Positions 43,056-50,487 of a DNA stretch of 64,000 bases are shown here, in pieces. The translations under genes were made by a program, and so were the position numbers. Position 1 is the first letter of the stretch, and the number at the start of each line of letters is the position of its first letter. The notes under the pieces are model-generated. The model searched no databases. It saw only the letters and a program-made list of their open reading frames with translations, and was not told the origin of the DNA. The stretch lies in contig NZ_JACXBW010000019.1 in assembly GCF_014712225.1 (NCBI RefSeq), positions 1-64,000 of the forward strand. The letters are read 5' to 3'. Source of the stretch: Pseudarthrobacter sulfonivorans. Lineage in GTDB: Bacteria; Actinomycetota; Actinomycetes; Actinomycetales; Micrococcaceae.

Positions 43056-43682
43056 ATGGCGAAGGTAGAATTCGCTGGCATGAGGACGCTCGCCGACAAC
43101 CTTGAAGCTGATGACGTGCATACCCGCATTGTGGTGGCAGCCTACGGATTATTCTCCCGCCGCGGGATCCGCGATGTCGGGGTCGACGAGCTGATCCGCG
43201 CGTCAGGCGTGGCCAAGGCCACGTTCTATCGGCACTTCCCCTCGAAGGACGATCTGGTGCTGGCCTTCCTGAAGCGGCGTGACGAGCTGTGGATGATGGG
43301 ATCCGTCGTCCCGGAGGCCCGAAGCAGGGCGCAGAACCCCGAGGACCAGCTGCTGGCCATTTTCGACGTTTACGACCAGTGGTTCCAGGACGAGGATTTC
43401 GAAGCATGTTCCTTCGTGAAAGTGCTGCTGGAAATGGGGGCGGCCCACCCTCTGGGCAAGGCGAGCATGGAATACCTGGCCAGGATCCGCCAGCAGGTCC
43501 GGCTCCTGGCCGATGAGGCCGGCCTGGAGGACTCAGAGGCGTTCGCCCTCTCCTGGCACATCCTCATGAAGGGCTCAATTATCGCCGCGGCCGAAGGCGA
43601 CAAGCTGTCCGCCCGCCGGGCCCGGCGGATGGCCGCCGGCCTGATCGCAGAACACCGGCCCCAAAGATCCCAGCCGGGATAG
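43056..43682 (+). CDS. TetR-family regulator
   Basis: A 208-residue TetR regulator. The helix-turn-helix lies at about 18-65: RIVVAAYGLFSRRGIRDVGV, then DELIRASGVAKATFYRHFPS and KDDLVLAFL. The ligand domain contains DQWFQDEDFEACSFVKVLLE, typical of TetR subgroups that sense aromatic or oxidised ligands. In-frame starts at 42999 and 43080 are alternatives. It diverges from the operon encoding the DJ-1-like protein, with 256 bases between, and may repress it. Confidence 0.85.
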   Translation: MAKVEFAGMRTLADNLEADDVHTRIVVAAYGLFSRRGIRDVGVDELIRASGVAKATFYRHFPSKDDLVLAFLKRRDELWMMGSVVPEARSRAQNPEDQLLAIFDVYDQWFQDEDFEACSFVKVLLEMGAAHPLGKASMEYLARIRQQVRLLADEAGLEDSEAFALSWHILMKGSIIAAAEGDKLSARRARRMAAGLIAEHRPQRSQPG

Positions 43683-43896
43683 ATCAGCCGCGCGGGCACG
43701 GCCGACCCCGGCCCCGGCCCGGAGGCAGGCCCCGAGGAAATCTCCTGCCGGCATGTCGGATGACCGCCGCAAAATTGCTTATTGTTTTGCCATTTCCAGT
43801 GACCCAATTCTGAAATATGGTGATAAGCACCACGCGATACCGAGTGGTGCTTAGGCCCGGGTCAGCCCTTGGCTAAGCGAAACGAAGGAGAATCTC

Positions 43897-44043
43897 ATGT
43901 TGCTTTGGATAGCCATCATCATCGCAGTTCTCTGGCTTCTGGGCCTGCTCGGCAATATCGGCGGCGGGCTAATTCACATTCTTTTGGTTGTGGCGGTGGT
44001 CGTCTTGATCTTCCATTTCCTTCAAGGCAGGTCCCGCGTCTGA
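43897..44043 (+). CDS. Lmo0937-family small membrane protein
   Basis: A 48-residue protein: MLLWIAIIIAVLWLLGLLGN, a GGGLIH turn, a second hydrophobic helix, and the tail FLQGRSRV. Two short membrane helices around Gly-Gly-Gly fit the lmo0937 family of tiny membrane proteins of unknown role, often induced by stress. AAGGAG seven bases before the ATG supports expression. The C-rich/G-rich stretch before it (43683-43860) shows no gene. Confidence 0.82.
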   Translation: MLLWIAIIIAVLWLLGLLGNIGGGLIHILLVVAVVVLIFHFLQGRSRV

Positions 44044-44088
44044 CTACGGGACTGAATGCCGCCACTGCGCGCTCAGGCCGTCGGCGCT

Positions 44089-45375
44089 TCAGGCCGTCCG
44101 TGCCTCCGGCACCGCCGTCGACTTCCGTCCGAGCTCCGCGGTCCGCTTCACGGACCACCACAGCAGCACCACCAGGAGCACGTTGCGAGTAGTGAGGATG
44201 GCGGCCATCACCGGGTGGGCGTGGATGAGCGGGGTGTAGAACAGCGGGTAGATCACAAACGTGGTCATGGCGATGCCCATCAGCAGCGCGGCCGGGACCT
44301 TCCAGCGGTCCCAGTCGTGGGTCAGCCCCGCGATGATCACGGGCGCCAGCCAGATGATGAACTGCGGCGAGCCCACCTTGTTGAACACGATGAACGCCGT
44401 GGTCATCATGAGCGCGCCTTCGAGGAAGAGTTCCTCCCGCTCGGCGCCGCGCTTCAGCGCCCGCACCAGCAGGATCGCGGCCACCACGGCGGCGACGATG
44501 AGCAGCGGCTGCATCAGGAACGCGGCCACCGAAGCGCCGGGGCCGTAGACCTCGGTGGAGTTGATGGCCGTGTTGTCCGCCATTTTAGAGCCGGCGATCT
44601 TGAACACGCTCAGCCACACCCACGGCGTGGAGAACGTGGCTTCAAGCTGCATGCCCCGCTCGCCCTGGTTGGTGAGGAAGTCCATGATGTGCGGCAGGCC
44701 GCCGGAAAGGTACGTGCCCAGGCCTACGACGGCGGTGACCGCAACGCCGGAGGCCAGCACCTGGATCCGCTTCCGGCTGGCAATGACAATCGGCACGAGG
44801 ACGGCCGCCGGCCACACCTTGATCCACGTGGCGACGCTCAGCAGCACACCCGCCACCACGGGGCGTTGGGCCGCGTAGAGCAGGGCGATCAGGACGATGG
44901 GGGCCGTGATGCCCTCCACCCGGGCGAAGCTGAGGTACCCCATAAAGACGGTGAAAAACAGCCACCACCAGGCCGGCGCAATGCCCCGCACCTTCCGCGG
45001 TCCGCGGGTCAGGTACACAAGGCCGACGGCGTTGAGGGCTGTGATGATCAGGAACCAGCAGAGCAGGTACAGGCTGGGTCCGGCGATGTTCGCGAGGAAG
45101 ATCGGGATCTGCGCCAGCACCGGGTAAACCCAGGGGCTGATCTTCCCGTCGAGACTGTCCGGGTTGTACCCGTCCATGGCCCACTGCCGGTACTGCTCGG
45201 TGTCGCTGAAGGTGTTGCCGTTGAGGAAGAACGAGGCCATCCAGCCCAGGAAGTACAGGTGGATGACCGCGAAGCCCCACCAGACGCTGGACGGACGGGC
45301 GAACCAGTCCACTACGCGCGCGGGCAGGAGCTTGCTGCGGACACTGACCAGCCGGTCGAAGAACGTCGCGGAAAT
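44089..45375 (-). CDS. GT-C-like membrane glycosyltransferase, second of pair
   Basis: A protein of about 428 residues with 9-11 membrane helices, paralogous to the gene just upstream along the whole length (both have a DT-x-x-YR-x-W motif in the first outside loop, SPWVYP, GFARV/LSFARVEG, WIKVWPAAV, DRGMQLEATF-like and KVGSPQF). The first acidic outside loop SDTEQYRQWAMDGYNPDSLD fits a lipid-linked-sugar transferase (GT87-like). No ATG, GTG or TTG gives a sensible start. The ATT at 45375 begins one base after the upstream stop, with AAGGAG at ideal distance. Acceptor and sugar are unknown. Confidence 0.75.
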   Translation of the reverse strand: MSATFFDRLVSVRSKLLPARVVDWFARPSSVWWGFAVIHLYFLGWMASFFLNGNTFSDTEQYRQWAMDGYNPDSLDGKISPWVYPVLAQIPIFLANIAGPSLYLLCWFLIITALNAVGLVYLTRGPRKVRGIAPAWWWLFFTVFMGYLSFARVEGITAPIVLIALLYAAQRPVVAGVLLSVATWIKVWPAAVLVPIVIASRKRIQVLASGVAVTAVVGLGTYLSGGLPHIMDFLTNQGERGMQLEATFSTPWVWLSVFKIAGSKMADNTAINSTEVYGPGASVAAFLMQPLLIVAAVVAAILLVRALKRGAEREELFLEGALMMTTAFIVFNKVGSPQFIIWLAPVIIAGLTHDWDRWKVPAALLMGIAMTTFVIYPLFYTPLIHAHPVMAAILTTRNVLLVVLLWWSVKRTAELGRKSTAVPEARTA

Positions 45376-45376
45376 C

Positions 45377-46768
45377 TCAGGACTCCTTGAGCGCGGGGAC
45401 GGAGGCGGGAGCCTTTTTGCCCAGCAGGTACAGGCGCCGGACGGACCACAGGAACAGCACCACCAGGAGCACATTGCGGATCGTCAGCACCCCGGCCATC
45501 AGCGGGTTGTTGTGGCTCAGGGCATCGTAGAACAGCGGGTAGATGAAGAACGTGGCCACGGCGATGGCGATCAGCATGGCCGCGGGGACCCGCCATTCAC
45601 GCCAGCTGTGCGCCAGGCCCACTGCGACGGCGGGCGCCAGCCACACCATGAACTGGGGCGAGCCCACCTTGTTGAAGACCACAAAGGCGGTGGTGAGCGT
45701 AAGGGCTCCGGCGAGCAGCAGTTCGGTGCGGTCCACGCCGCCGCCATTGGCGTCGTGGTTGAGTTTGCCGTTGTGCAGGGCCCAGAAGGTCAGGCCGGCC
45801 ACCAGCAGGGCCGCCAGGATCAGCAGCGGCTGCATCAGGACGGACATCACGGCGGTGCCGGGCCCGTCCACCTGCATCGAGTTGATGTCGGTGTTCATGT
45901 ACATCCGGGAGTCGCCGATGTTCAGCACGGACAGCCACAGCCACGGGGTGGTGAACGTCGCCTCGAGCTGCATGCCCCGGTCGCCCTGCTGGGTCAGGAA
46001 GTTCAGCAGCTTGGGCACACTGCCCGCGACGGCGGCGAGGGCCACCACAACCGCGGACGTCGCCACACCGGCCAGCACCACCAGCAGACGGTTCTTGACC
46101 ACGGCGAACAGGGCCAGCATCACGGCGGCCGGCCAGACCTTCACCCACGTGGCTGCGGCGAGGATGACCGAGGCGATGAACGGCCGGCCCACTCCGTAGG
46201 CCAAAGCGACCAGCACAATCGGAGCCGTGAGGCCGTCCACGCGGGCGAACCCCAGCCAGCCCATCAGCAGCGTGAAGATCAGCCACCACCAGCCCGCAGG
46301 GATCGCTTTCCGGTTGCGGCCACGGTCAGTCAGCTTGGCCAGGCCCCAGCCGTTGAGGAGGGTGGTCATCAGCACCCAAAGGAAGAAGAACGGTCCGGGT
46401 CCGGCCGCCCCTGCGATCGCCATGGGGATCAGCGCCAGGATGGGGTACACCCACGGGCTCGGCCCGCCGGTCAGGTTCGCCTCGTTGAAACCGGCCGCAG
46501 CCCAGTCACGGTAAATGAAGGTGTCACTGAACGCCTCGCCGCGGAGGGACAGCAGGGCGCCGAAGATCAGGAAGCCGAGGTGCACCAGGATGAAGCCGGT
46601 GAGCAGCCCGCGGGAAGTGTTCAGCCAGGACCGTACGGGTGCCGGCAGGATGACGTTGCGGATCCGGGTGAGCGAGGCGAAGAATGCGTCCGTGGAAATG
46701 GCGGAATCCTTGTCAGAGAGGGGCAAAACGGGTGCCGGATCGTGCCGCGGGGCGGGAACCGGAAGCAT
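45377..46768 (-). CDS. GT-C-like membrane glycosyltransferase, first of pair
   Basis: A 463-residue polytopic membrane protein with a 60-residue cytoplasmic start and about 10-11 helices. The first outside loop carries SDTFIYRDWAAAGFNEANLT, an acidic motif typical of polyprenol-phosphate-sugar-dependent GT-C enzymes (GT87/DUF2029-like). Later motifs are SPWVYPILALIPM, RVDGLTAPIVLVAL, WVKVWPAAVM and FNKVGSPQFMVWLAP. It is the upstream member of a tandem duplicate with the gene at 44089-45375, to which it is coupled. It probably adds sugars to a cell-wall polymer or glycolipid. Confidence 0.78.
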   Translation of the reverse strand: MLPVPAPRHDPAPVLPLSDKDSAISTDAFFASLTRIRNVILPAPVRSWLNTSRGLLTGFILVHLGFLIFGALLSLRGEAFSDTFIYRDWAAAGFNEANLTGGPSPWVYPILALIPMAIAGAAGPGPFFFLWVLMTTLLNGWGLAKLTDRGRNRKAIPAGWWWLIFTLLMGWLGFARVDGLTAPIVLVALAYGVGRPFIASVILAAATWVKVWPAAVMLALFAVVKNRLLVVLAGVATSAVVVALAAVAGSVPKLLNFLTQQGDRGMQLEATFTTPWLWLSVLNIGDSRMYMNTDINSMQVDGPGTAVMSVLMQPLLILAALLVAGLTFWALHNGKLNHDANGGGVDRTELLLAGALTLTTAFVVFNKVGSPQFMVWLAPAVAVGLAHSWREWRVPAAMLIAIAVATFFIYPLFYDALSHNNPLMAGVLTIRNVLLVVLFLWSVRRLYLLGKKAPASVPALKES

Positions 46769-46877
46769 CGGGGGTCCGTTTATGACAGCCGCCCCTATGA
46801 GTCAAGGGTAGTTGACGGTCCGTGGTGGCCCGTAATCCTGCGGCCCCGCACGCGTCTCTTTTTGGAGCCTGAAAAGG

Positions 46878-47987
46878 TTATGTGGCCTTGGCGTGGCGGT
46901 AGCGCTCAATCTGTTTCAGCCGCCGCAGGAGGCTGTCGCGCCGCGGGTGCGGGACGGCGTCGGGCGCTTCCGCGGTGAGGTCAATATGTTTGGTGCCGTA
47001 CTGCCAGAGCAGGAGGTCATCCAGCAGTCGGTCCGGGCCGGGGGAGTAGCGGTGGTCCAGGGCCTTGCGGACCTCGGTGATCCGCTGGGCACTGAGCAGG
47101 CCAGCCAGCTGGACGGTCTGGTTCAGGCCGTGGGCCGCCATCAGTTCCGCCGCCCAGCCCCAGTCGTCGTCAACCTTGCGGTCCACATGCGGCAGCAGCG
47201 TGCGCCAGACGTCGCGGATCCGGTTGGGGGTGAGCTGGGCGGCGCCCTCACCGTCCATGTCCCAGTAGCTGCGGACCTCTTCGTAGCGCTCGTGCAGGTC
47301 CGCGAACGCACTCTCCACGGTTTCCAGCATGGCAGCGGTGGCGGTGAACTGGCGGTCGAAATGCGGCGTCCAGGCGCGCGGATCCTCGGCCTTGAAGCGG
47401 ATGTCGTGCTCAATCTCGCTCCAGGCGTGCGCGAAAACCGTGCGGATCTGGCACTCGAAAAAGTAGCTGCCGTTGGGCGGGACGTCCGGATTGAAGACCT
47501 GCTGGTACTCCTTGACGGCCTCGTTCTGGATGGTGCGCAGGATGAGGTGGCGGCTGGAGTAGCCGTACGTGCCGGACTCGATGGAGCCGATGTCCTTCTC
47601 CCGGTCACCGCGGCAATCAAAGACCTGGCGCTGGCGTTTGATGATGTTGGCCACCAGCGCGTTCTCGGCGGGCAGTTTGGTGATAACGCGGATGCCCACC
47701 ATGTCATTGAGCGTCCGGAACGGATCCGGGAACTTCAGCACCGGAGGCCCGCCGGGCTCCAGCGGTTCCTCGATCCGGGAGATCTTTTCGCGGAACGATT
47801 CCACCGTTTTGGTGCGCCCTGTGACGAACAGCGGCGTGACCTCGGTGTCCTTCATCATGTCACGCAGGATAAGGAGGACATCACGAGTGACCAGCTTCAG
47901 GGCAGGGCGGACGCGCTCGTACATCTCCACGTTCTCCTGCACGGATTCGCGGAGGCTGACGTCCAGGCTGTCCCAGTTACTCGGCAT
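46878..47987 (-). CDS. RelA/SpoT-domain nucleotidyltransferase
   Basis: A 369-residue protein with one RelA/SpoT synthetase domain at about 45-210: TPLFVTGRTKTVESFREKIS, DPFRTLNDMVGIRVIT (metal Asp), SGTYGYSSRHLILRT and FFECQIRTVFAHAWSEIEHD then IRFK. There is no HD hydrolase domain and no TGS or ACT domain. The C-terminal 150 residues are helical and unassigned. It resembles standalone (p)ppGpp synthetase-like proteins, though longer than the classical 210-260 residues. Some relatives make other nucleotides or modify tRNA as toxins, and no antitoxin gene is adjacent. Confidence 0.8.
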   Translation of the reverse strand: MPSNWDSLDVSLRESVQENVEMYERVRPALKLVTRDVLLILRDMMKDTEVTPLFVTGRTKTVESFREKISRIEEPLEPGGPPVLKFPDPFRTLNDMVGIRVITKLPAENALVANIIKRQRQVFDCRGDREKDIGSIESGTYGYSSRHLILRTIQNEAVKEYQQVFNPDVPPNGSYFFECQIRTVFAHAWSEIEHDIRFKAEDPRAWTPHFDRQFTATAAMLETVESAFADLHERYEEVRSYWDMDGEGAAQLTPNRIRDVWRTLLPHVDRKVDDDWGWAAELMAAHGLNQTVQLAGLLSAQRITEVRKALDHRYSPGPDRLLDDLLLWQYGTKHIDLTAEAPDAVPHPRRDSLLRRLKQIERYRHAKAT

Positions 47988-48023
47988 GCACCCAGCTTAC
48001 GGCGGGGGTGCGACACTCCCGTG

Positions 48024-48130
48024 AGGACGCTCTCTCACTTAACGCAGGAAAAGCGGCAACGCTCTACCACTTTCCTCAGGAGAGTGATAGAGCGTTGCCT
48101 GAAAAGCTGCATTAAGTGAGAGAGCGTCCT
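48024..48130. repeat. 107-bp palindrome of the CTCTCTCACTTAA family
   Basis: The ends are perfect 19-base inverted repeats: AGGACGCTCTCTCACTTAA at 48024-48042 and its reverse complement at 48112-48130. Inner arms GGCAACGCTCTA (48054-48065) and TAGAGCGTTGCC (48088-48099) pair too, so nearly the whole element can fold. The same 19-mer begins the repeat at 57205. The right end supplies the last codons and stop (GRSLT-stop) of the minus-strand LacI-type gene. It has no coding capacity and looks like a miniature (MITE- or BIME-like) version of the 57.2-58.4 kb element. Confidence 0.85.
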
Positions 48131-49218
48131 AGGGGCGGGGAGGGGTCGGGAGGCGTGGGGGCCGGGGCGGGCGTGGGGGCGGGGGGTGACGTTGAGTTGC
48201 GGACCACCAGTGAACTCTCCAACGTCAGCTGCGGCTGCTTCAGCTCGCGGCCTTCCATCAGCCGGCGCAGCTGCTCGCCGGCCTTCAGCCCCAGCGGAGT
48301 GGCGGGCAGGTGCACGCTGGTCAGGCTCGGATTGCTGGTGGCGGAGTACGGCAGATCATCAAAGCCCGCTATCGCCAGCTCGCCCGGGATCTGCACGCCG
48401 GCCACGCGTGCTTCCTGCAGCACGCCGTAGGCGTGCGTGTCGGTACCGCAGACGACGGCGGTGACGCCCTCGCGCTGCCACTCCGGCCAGGCGGCGGCGA
48501 AGGCAGCCGCCGCCGCACCGACGTCGATGGTGGTGCTGATGATGTGACCGGAGTCCACCGTGATCCCGCGGTGCGCGGCCTCCGCCAGGAAGGCTTCGCG
48601 GCGAAGGGCGAACGTCGCCGTCCCGGTGATGCTGTCCACATAGGCAATCTTTTGATGCCCTTCAGCTGCCAGATGCGCCGCCAGTTCCCGGGCTCCGTGG
48701 GCTACGTCCAGATTCACCGACGGCGCATAGGCCTCCATCCCGGGAGCGTCGAGCAGCACCAGTGGCCCGCCGACGGCAAGATCATCCAGGAACCCGGCGT
48801 TGGGGGCATCAACCAGTAGCCCTGCCGGTCGCAGCGCCATCAGTTTCCGCACGTCCGCCGCCTGCGGGAACTCCCCGGCATCGGTGACGGACAGCAGCAG
48901 CTGGTAGTCCGCCCCAAGCGACTCGCGGACACCGGCGATCACCTTGGCGAAGAACGGGTTGGAGATGTCCGGGGCAACCAGGATAACGATCGAGCTGACA
49001 CCTTTGGCCAGGGAGCTGCCCACGCTGTCCACCACGTAGCCGAGCTCGGAAATCGCGTCCGTTACCCGGCGGATGTTCTCCTCCGACACCCGGCCGGCAG
49101 TCTTGCCGTTGGCCACCAGGGATACGGTCGCCGTCGAAACGCCGGCGCGGGAAGCGACCATGGCTGCCGTGATCCGTTGCGCACGCAGGGGCTGCTGCTG
49201 CTGTTCCACGGATTCCAT
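48112..49218 (-). CDS. LacI-family regulator of nucleoside use
   Basis: A 368-residue repressor. The LacI helix-turn-helix is at about 13-60 (ITAAMVASRAGVSTATVSLV, ANGKTAGRVSEENIRRVTD), and the periplasmic-binding-protein-like ligand domain follows (VILVAPDISNPFFAKVIAGV, IAGFDDLPYSATSNPSLTSV). I start it at the ATG 49218; the longer frame adds 34 atypical residues. The last residues GRSLT and the stop come from a repeat element, after a Pro/Ala-rich tail, so the original C-terminus has been replaced or extended. It diverges from the nucleoside hydrolase operon, whose promoter carries two LacI-type palindromes. Confidence 0.9.
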   Translation of the reverse strand: MESVEQQQQPLRAQRITAAMVASRAGVSTATVSLVANGKTAGRVSEENIRRVTDAISELGYVVDSVGSSLAKGVSSIVILVAPDISNPFFAKVIAGVRESLGADYQLLLSVTDAGEFPQAADVRKLMALRPAGLLVDAPNAGFLDDLAVGGPLVLLDAPGMEAYAPSVNLDVAHGARELAAHLAAEGHQKIAYVDSITGTATFALRREAFLAEAAHRGITVDSGHIISTTIDVGAAAAAFAAAWPEWQREGVTAVVCGTDTHAYGVLQEARVAGVQIPGELAIAGFDDLPYSATSNPSLTSVHLPATPLGLKAGEQLRRLMEGRELKQPQLTLESSLVVRNSTSPPAPTPAPAPTPPDPSPPLGRSLT

Positions 49219-49368
49219 CCTTTGATCGTAGTAGGCGGGGAGTGCGGTCAACGCACGTCCGCCTCCCGGCACCACCCCGGCCGGGGTCCGAAGGCATAGT
49301 GAAGGGCTGCTGTCCCGCATCCCCGCTGCTGCGAGCCTTTTCCGCTGCCCGCAGGATCAGCGCGGAAA

Positions 49369-49382
49369 GTTAAGCGCTTGAC
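49369..49382. promoter_or_regulatory. LacI-type operator 1
   Basis: GTTAAGCGCTTGAC, a palindrome centred on the CpG typical of LacI-family operators (TTAAGCGCTTGA core). An identical copy lies 24 bases on. Both sit between the divergent LacI-type gene and the nucleoside hydrolase. Confidence 0.8.
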
Positions 49383-49392
49383 GTGCGGCAAC

Positions 49393-49406
49393 GTTAAGCG
49401 CTTGAC
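49393..49406. promoter_or_regulatory. LacI-type operator 2 overlapping the -35 box
   Basis: Second identical GTTAAGCGCTTGAC. Its TTGACG (49402-49407) fits a -35 box, with a CATGAT-like -10 about 17-18 bases downstream. A bound repressor would therefore block the nucleoside hydrolase promoter. Confidence 0.78.
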
Positions 49407-49488
49407 GCGGTGTGCCTGCGGGTGTCATGATCGCTTTGATTGCTTTCGCCCGCTGCCCCGGCAGGCCCCAATGACGTGGAGAATAAAC

Positions 49489-50487
49489 GTGGAATCCCAA
49501 CCGACGAACCCCGCCCCCAGGAAGATCATCCTCGACTGCGACCCCGGGCATGACGACGCCGTGGCCATGCTGCTCGCGCACGGCAACCCAGGCATCGAAC
49601 TCCTGGCCGTCACCACGGTGGTGGGCAACCAGACCCTCGAAAAGGTCACCAAAAACGCCCTGTCCGTCGGGACGATCGCCGGCATCACCGGCGTTCCCTT
49701 CGCCGCCGGCTGCGCCCGCCCCCTGGTCCGCACCATCGAAACCGCGCCCACCATCCACGGCGAAACGGGCATGGACGGCCCCGCCCAGCCCGAGTCGGCC
49801 ATCGAACTGGACCCGCGCCACGCCGTCGACCTCATCATCGACACCGTCATGGCCCACGAACCCGGCACCGTCACCCTCGTTCCCACCGGCGGCCTCACCA
49901 ACATCGCGCTGGCAGCCCGCAAGGAGCCGCGCATTGTGGGGCGCGTGAAGGAAGTTGTCCTGATGGGCGGCGGCTACCACGTGGGCAACTGGAGCGCCGT
50001 GGCCGAATTCAACATCATCATCGACCCCGAAGCCGCGCACATTGTGTTCAACGAGAAGTGGCCCGTGGTGATGGTGGGCCTGGACCTCACGCACCAGGCA
50101 CTCGCCACTCCCGAGGTGGTGGAGAACATCGCCGCAGTGGGCACCGGCCCGGCCAAGTTCGTGCTGGAACTGATGGAATTCTTCACCAAGACCTACAAGG
50201 ACGCCCAGGGTTTCGACTACCCGCCCGTCCACGATCCCTGTGCCGTGGCCTACGTGATCGATCCCAGCATCGTCAGCACCCGCAAGGTTCCCGTGGACAT
50301 CGAACTGCAGGGCAAACTGACGCTCGGGATGACTGTGGCCGACTTCCGTGCCCCCGCACCTGAAGACTGCAACACCTCCGTTGCCGTCGATCTGGACCAC
50401 AAAAAGTTCTGGGACCTCGTCACCGACGCGCTGGTCCGGATCGGCGAGCCGACAACCGGCGAGCCGGAAACTGCAGAGGCCAAGTAA
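49489..50487 (+). CDS. Inosine-uridine preferring nucleoside hydrolase
   Basis: A 332-residue N-ribohydrolase. The calcium-binding signature ILDCDPGHDDAVAMLLAHG lies at about 13-31, the GG motif TGGLTNIALA near 128, MGGGYHVGNWSAVAEFNIII near 152-171 (catalytic-site Asn and Glu), and the active His in PPVHDPCAVAYV near 245. It splits ribonucleosides into base and ribose. The GTG at 49489 has GGAG seven bases upstream and is much better than the upstream frame start. It heads an operon with an MFS carrier (directly adjacent) and ribokinase, giving uptake, cleavage and phosphorylation of ribose. Confidence 0.93.
   Translation: MESQPTNPAPRKIILDCDPGHDDAVAMLLAHGNPGIELLAVTTVVGNQTLEKVTKNALSVGTIAGITGVPFAAGCARPLVRTIETAPTIHGETGMDGPAQPESAIELDPRHAVDLIIDTVMAHEPGTVTLVPTGGLTNIALAARKEPRIVGRVKEVVLMGGGYHVGNWSAVAEFNIIIDPEAAHIVFNEKWPVVMVGLDLTHQALATPEVVENIAAVGTGPAKFVLELMEFFTKTYKDAQGFDYPPVHDPCAVAYVIDPSIVSTRKVPVDIELQGKLTLGMTVADFRAPAPEDCNTSVAVDLDHKKFWDLVTDALVRIGEPTTGEPETAEAK

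Noticed and set aside
45164..46978. 604-residue open frame on the plus strand
   Set aside because: Antisense to the tandem glycosyltransferases; His/Gln/Gly-rich low-complexity translation with no recognisable domain.
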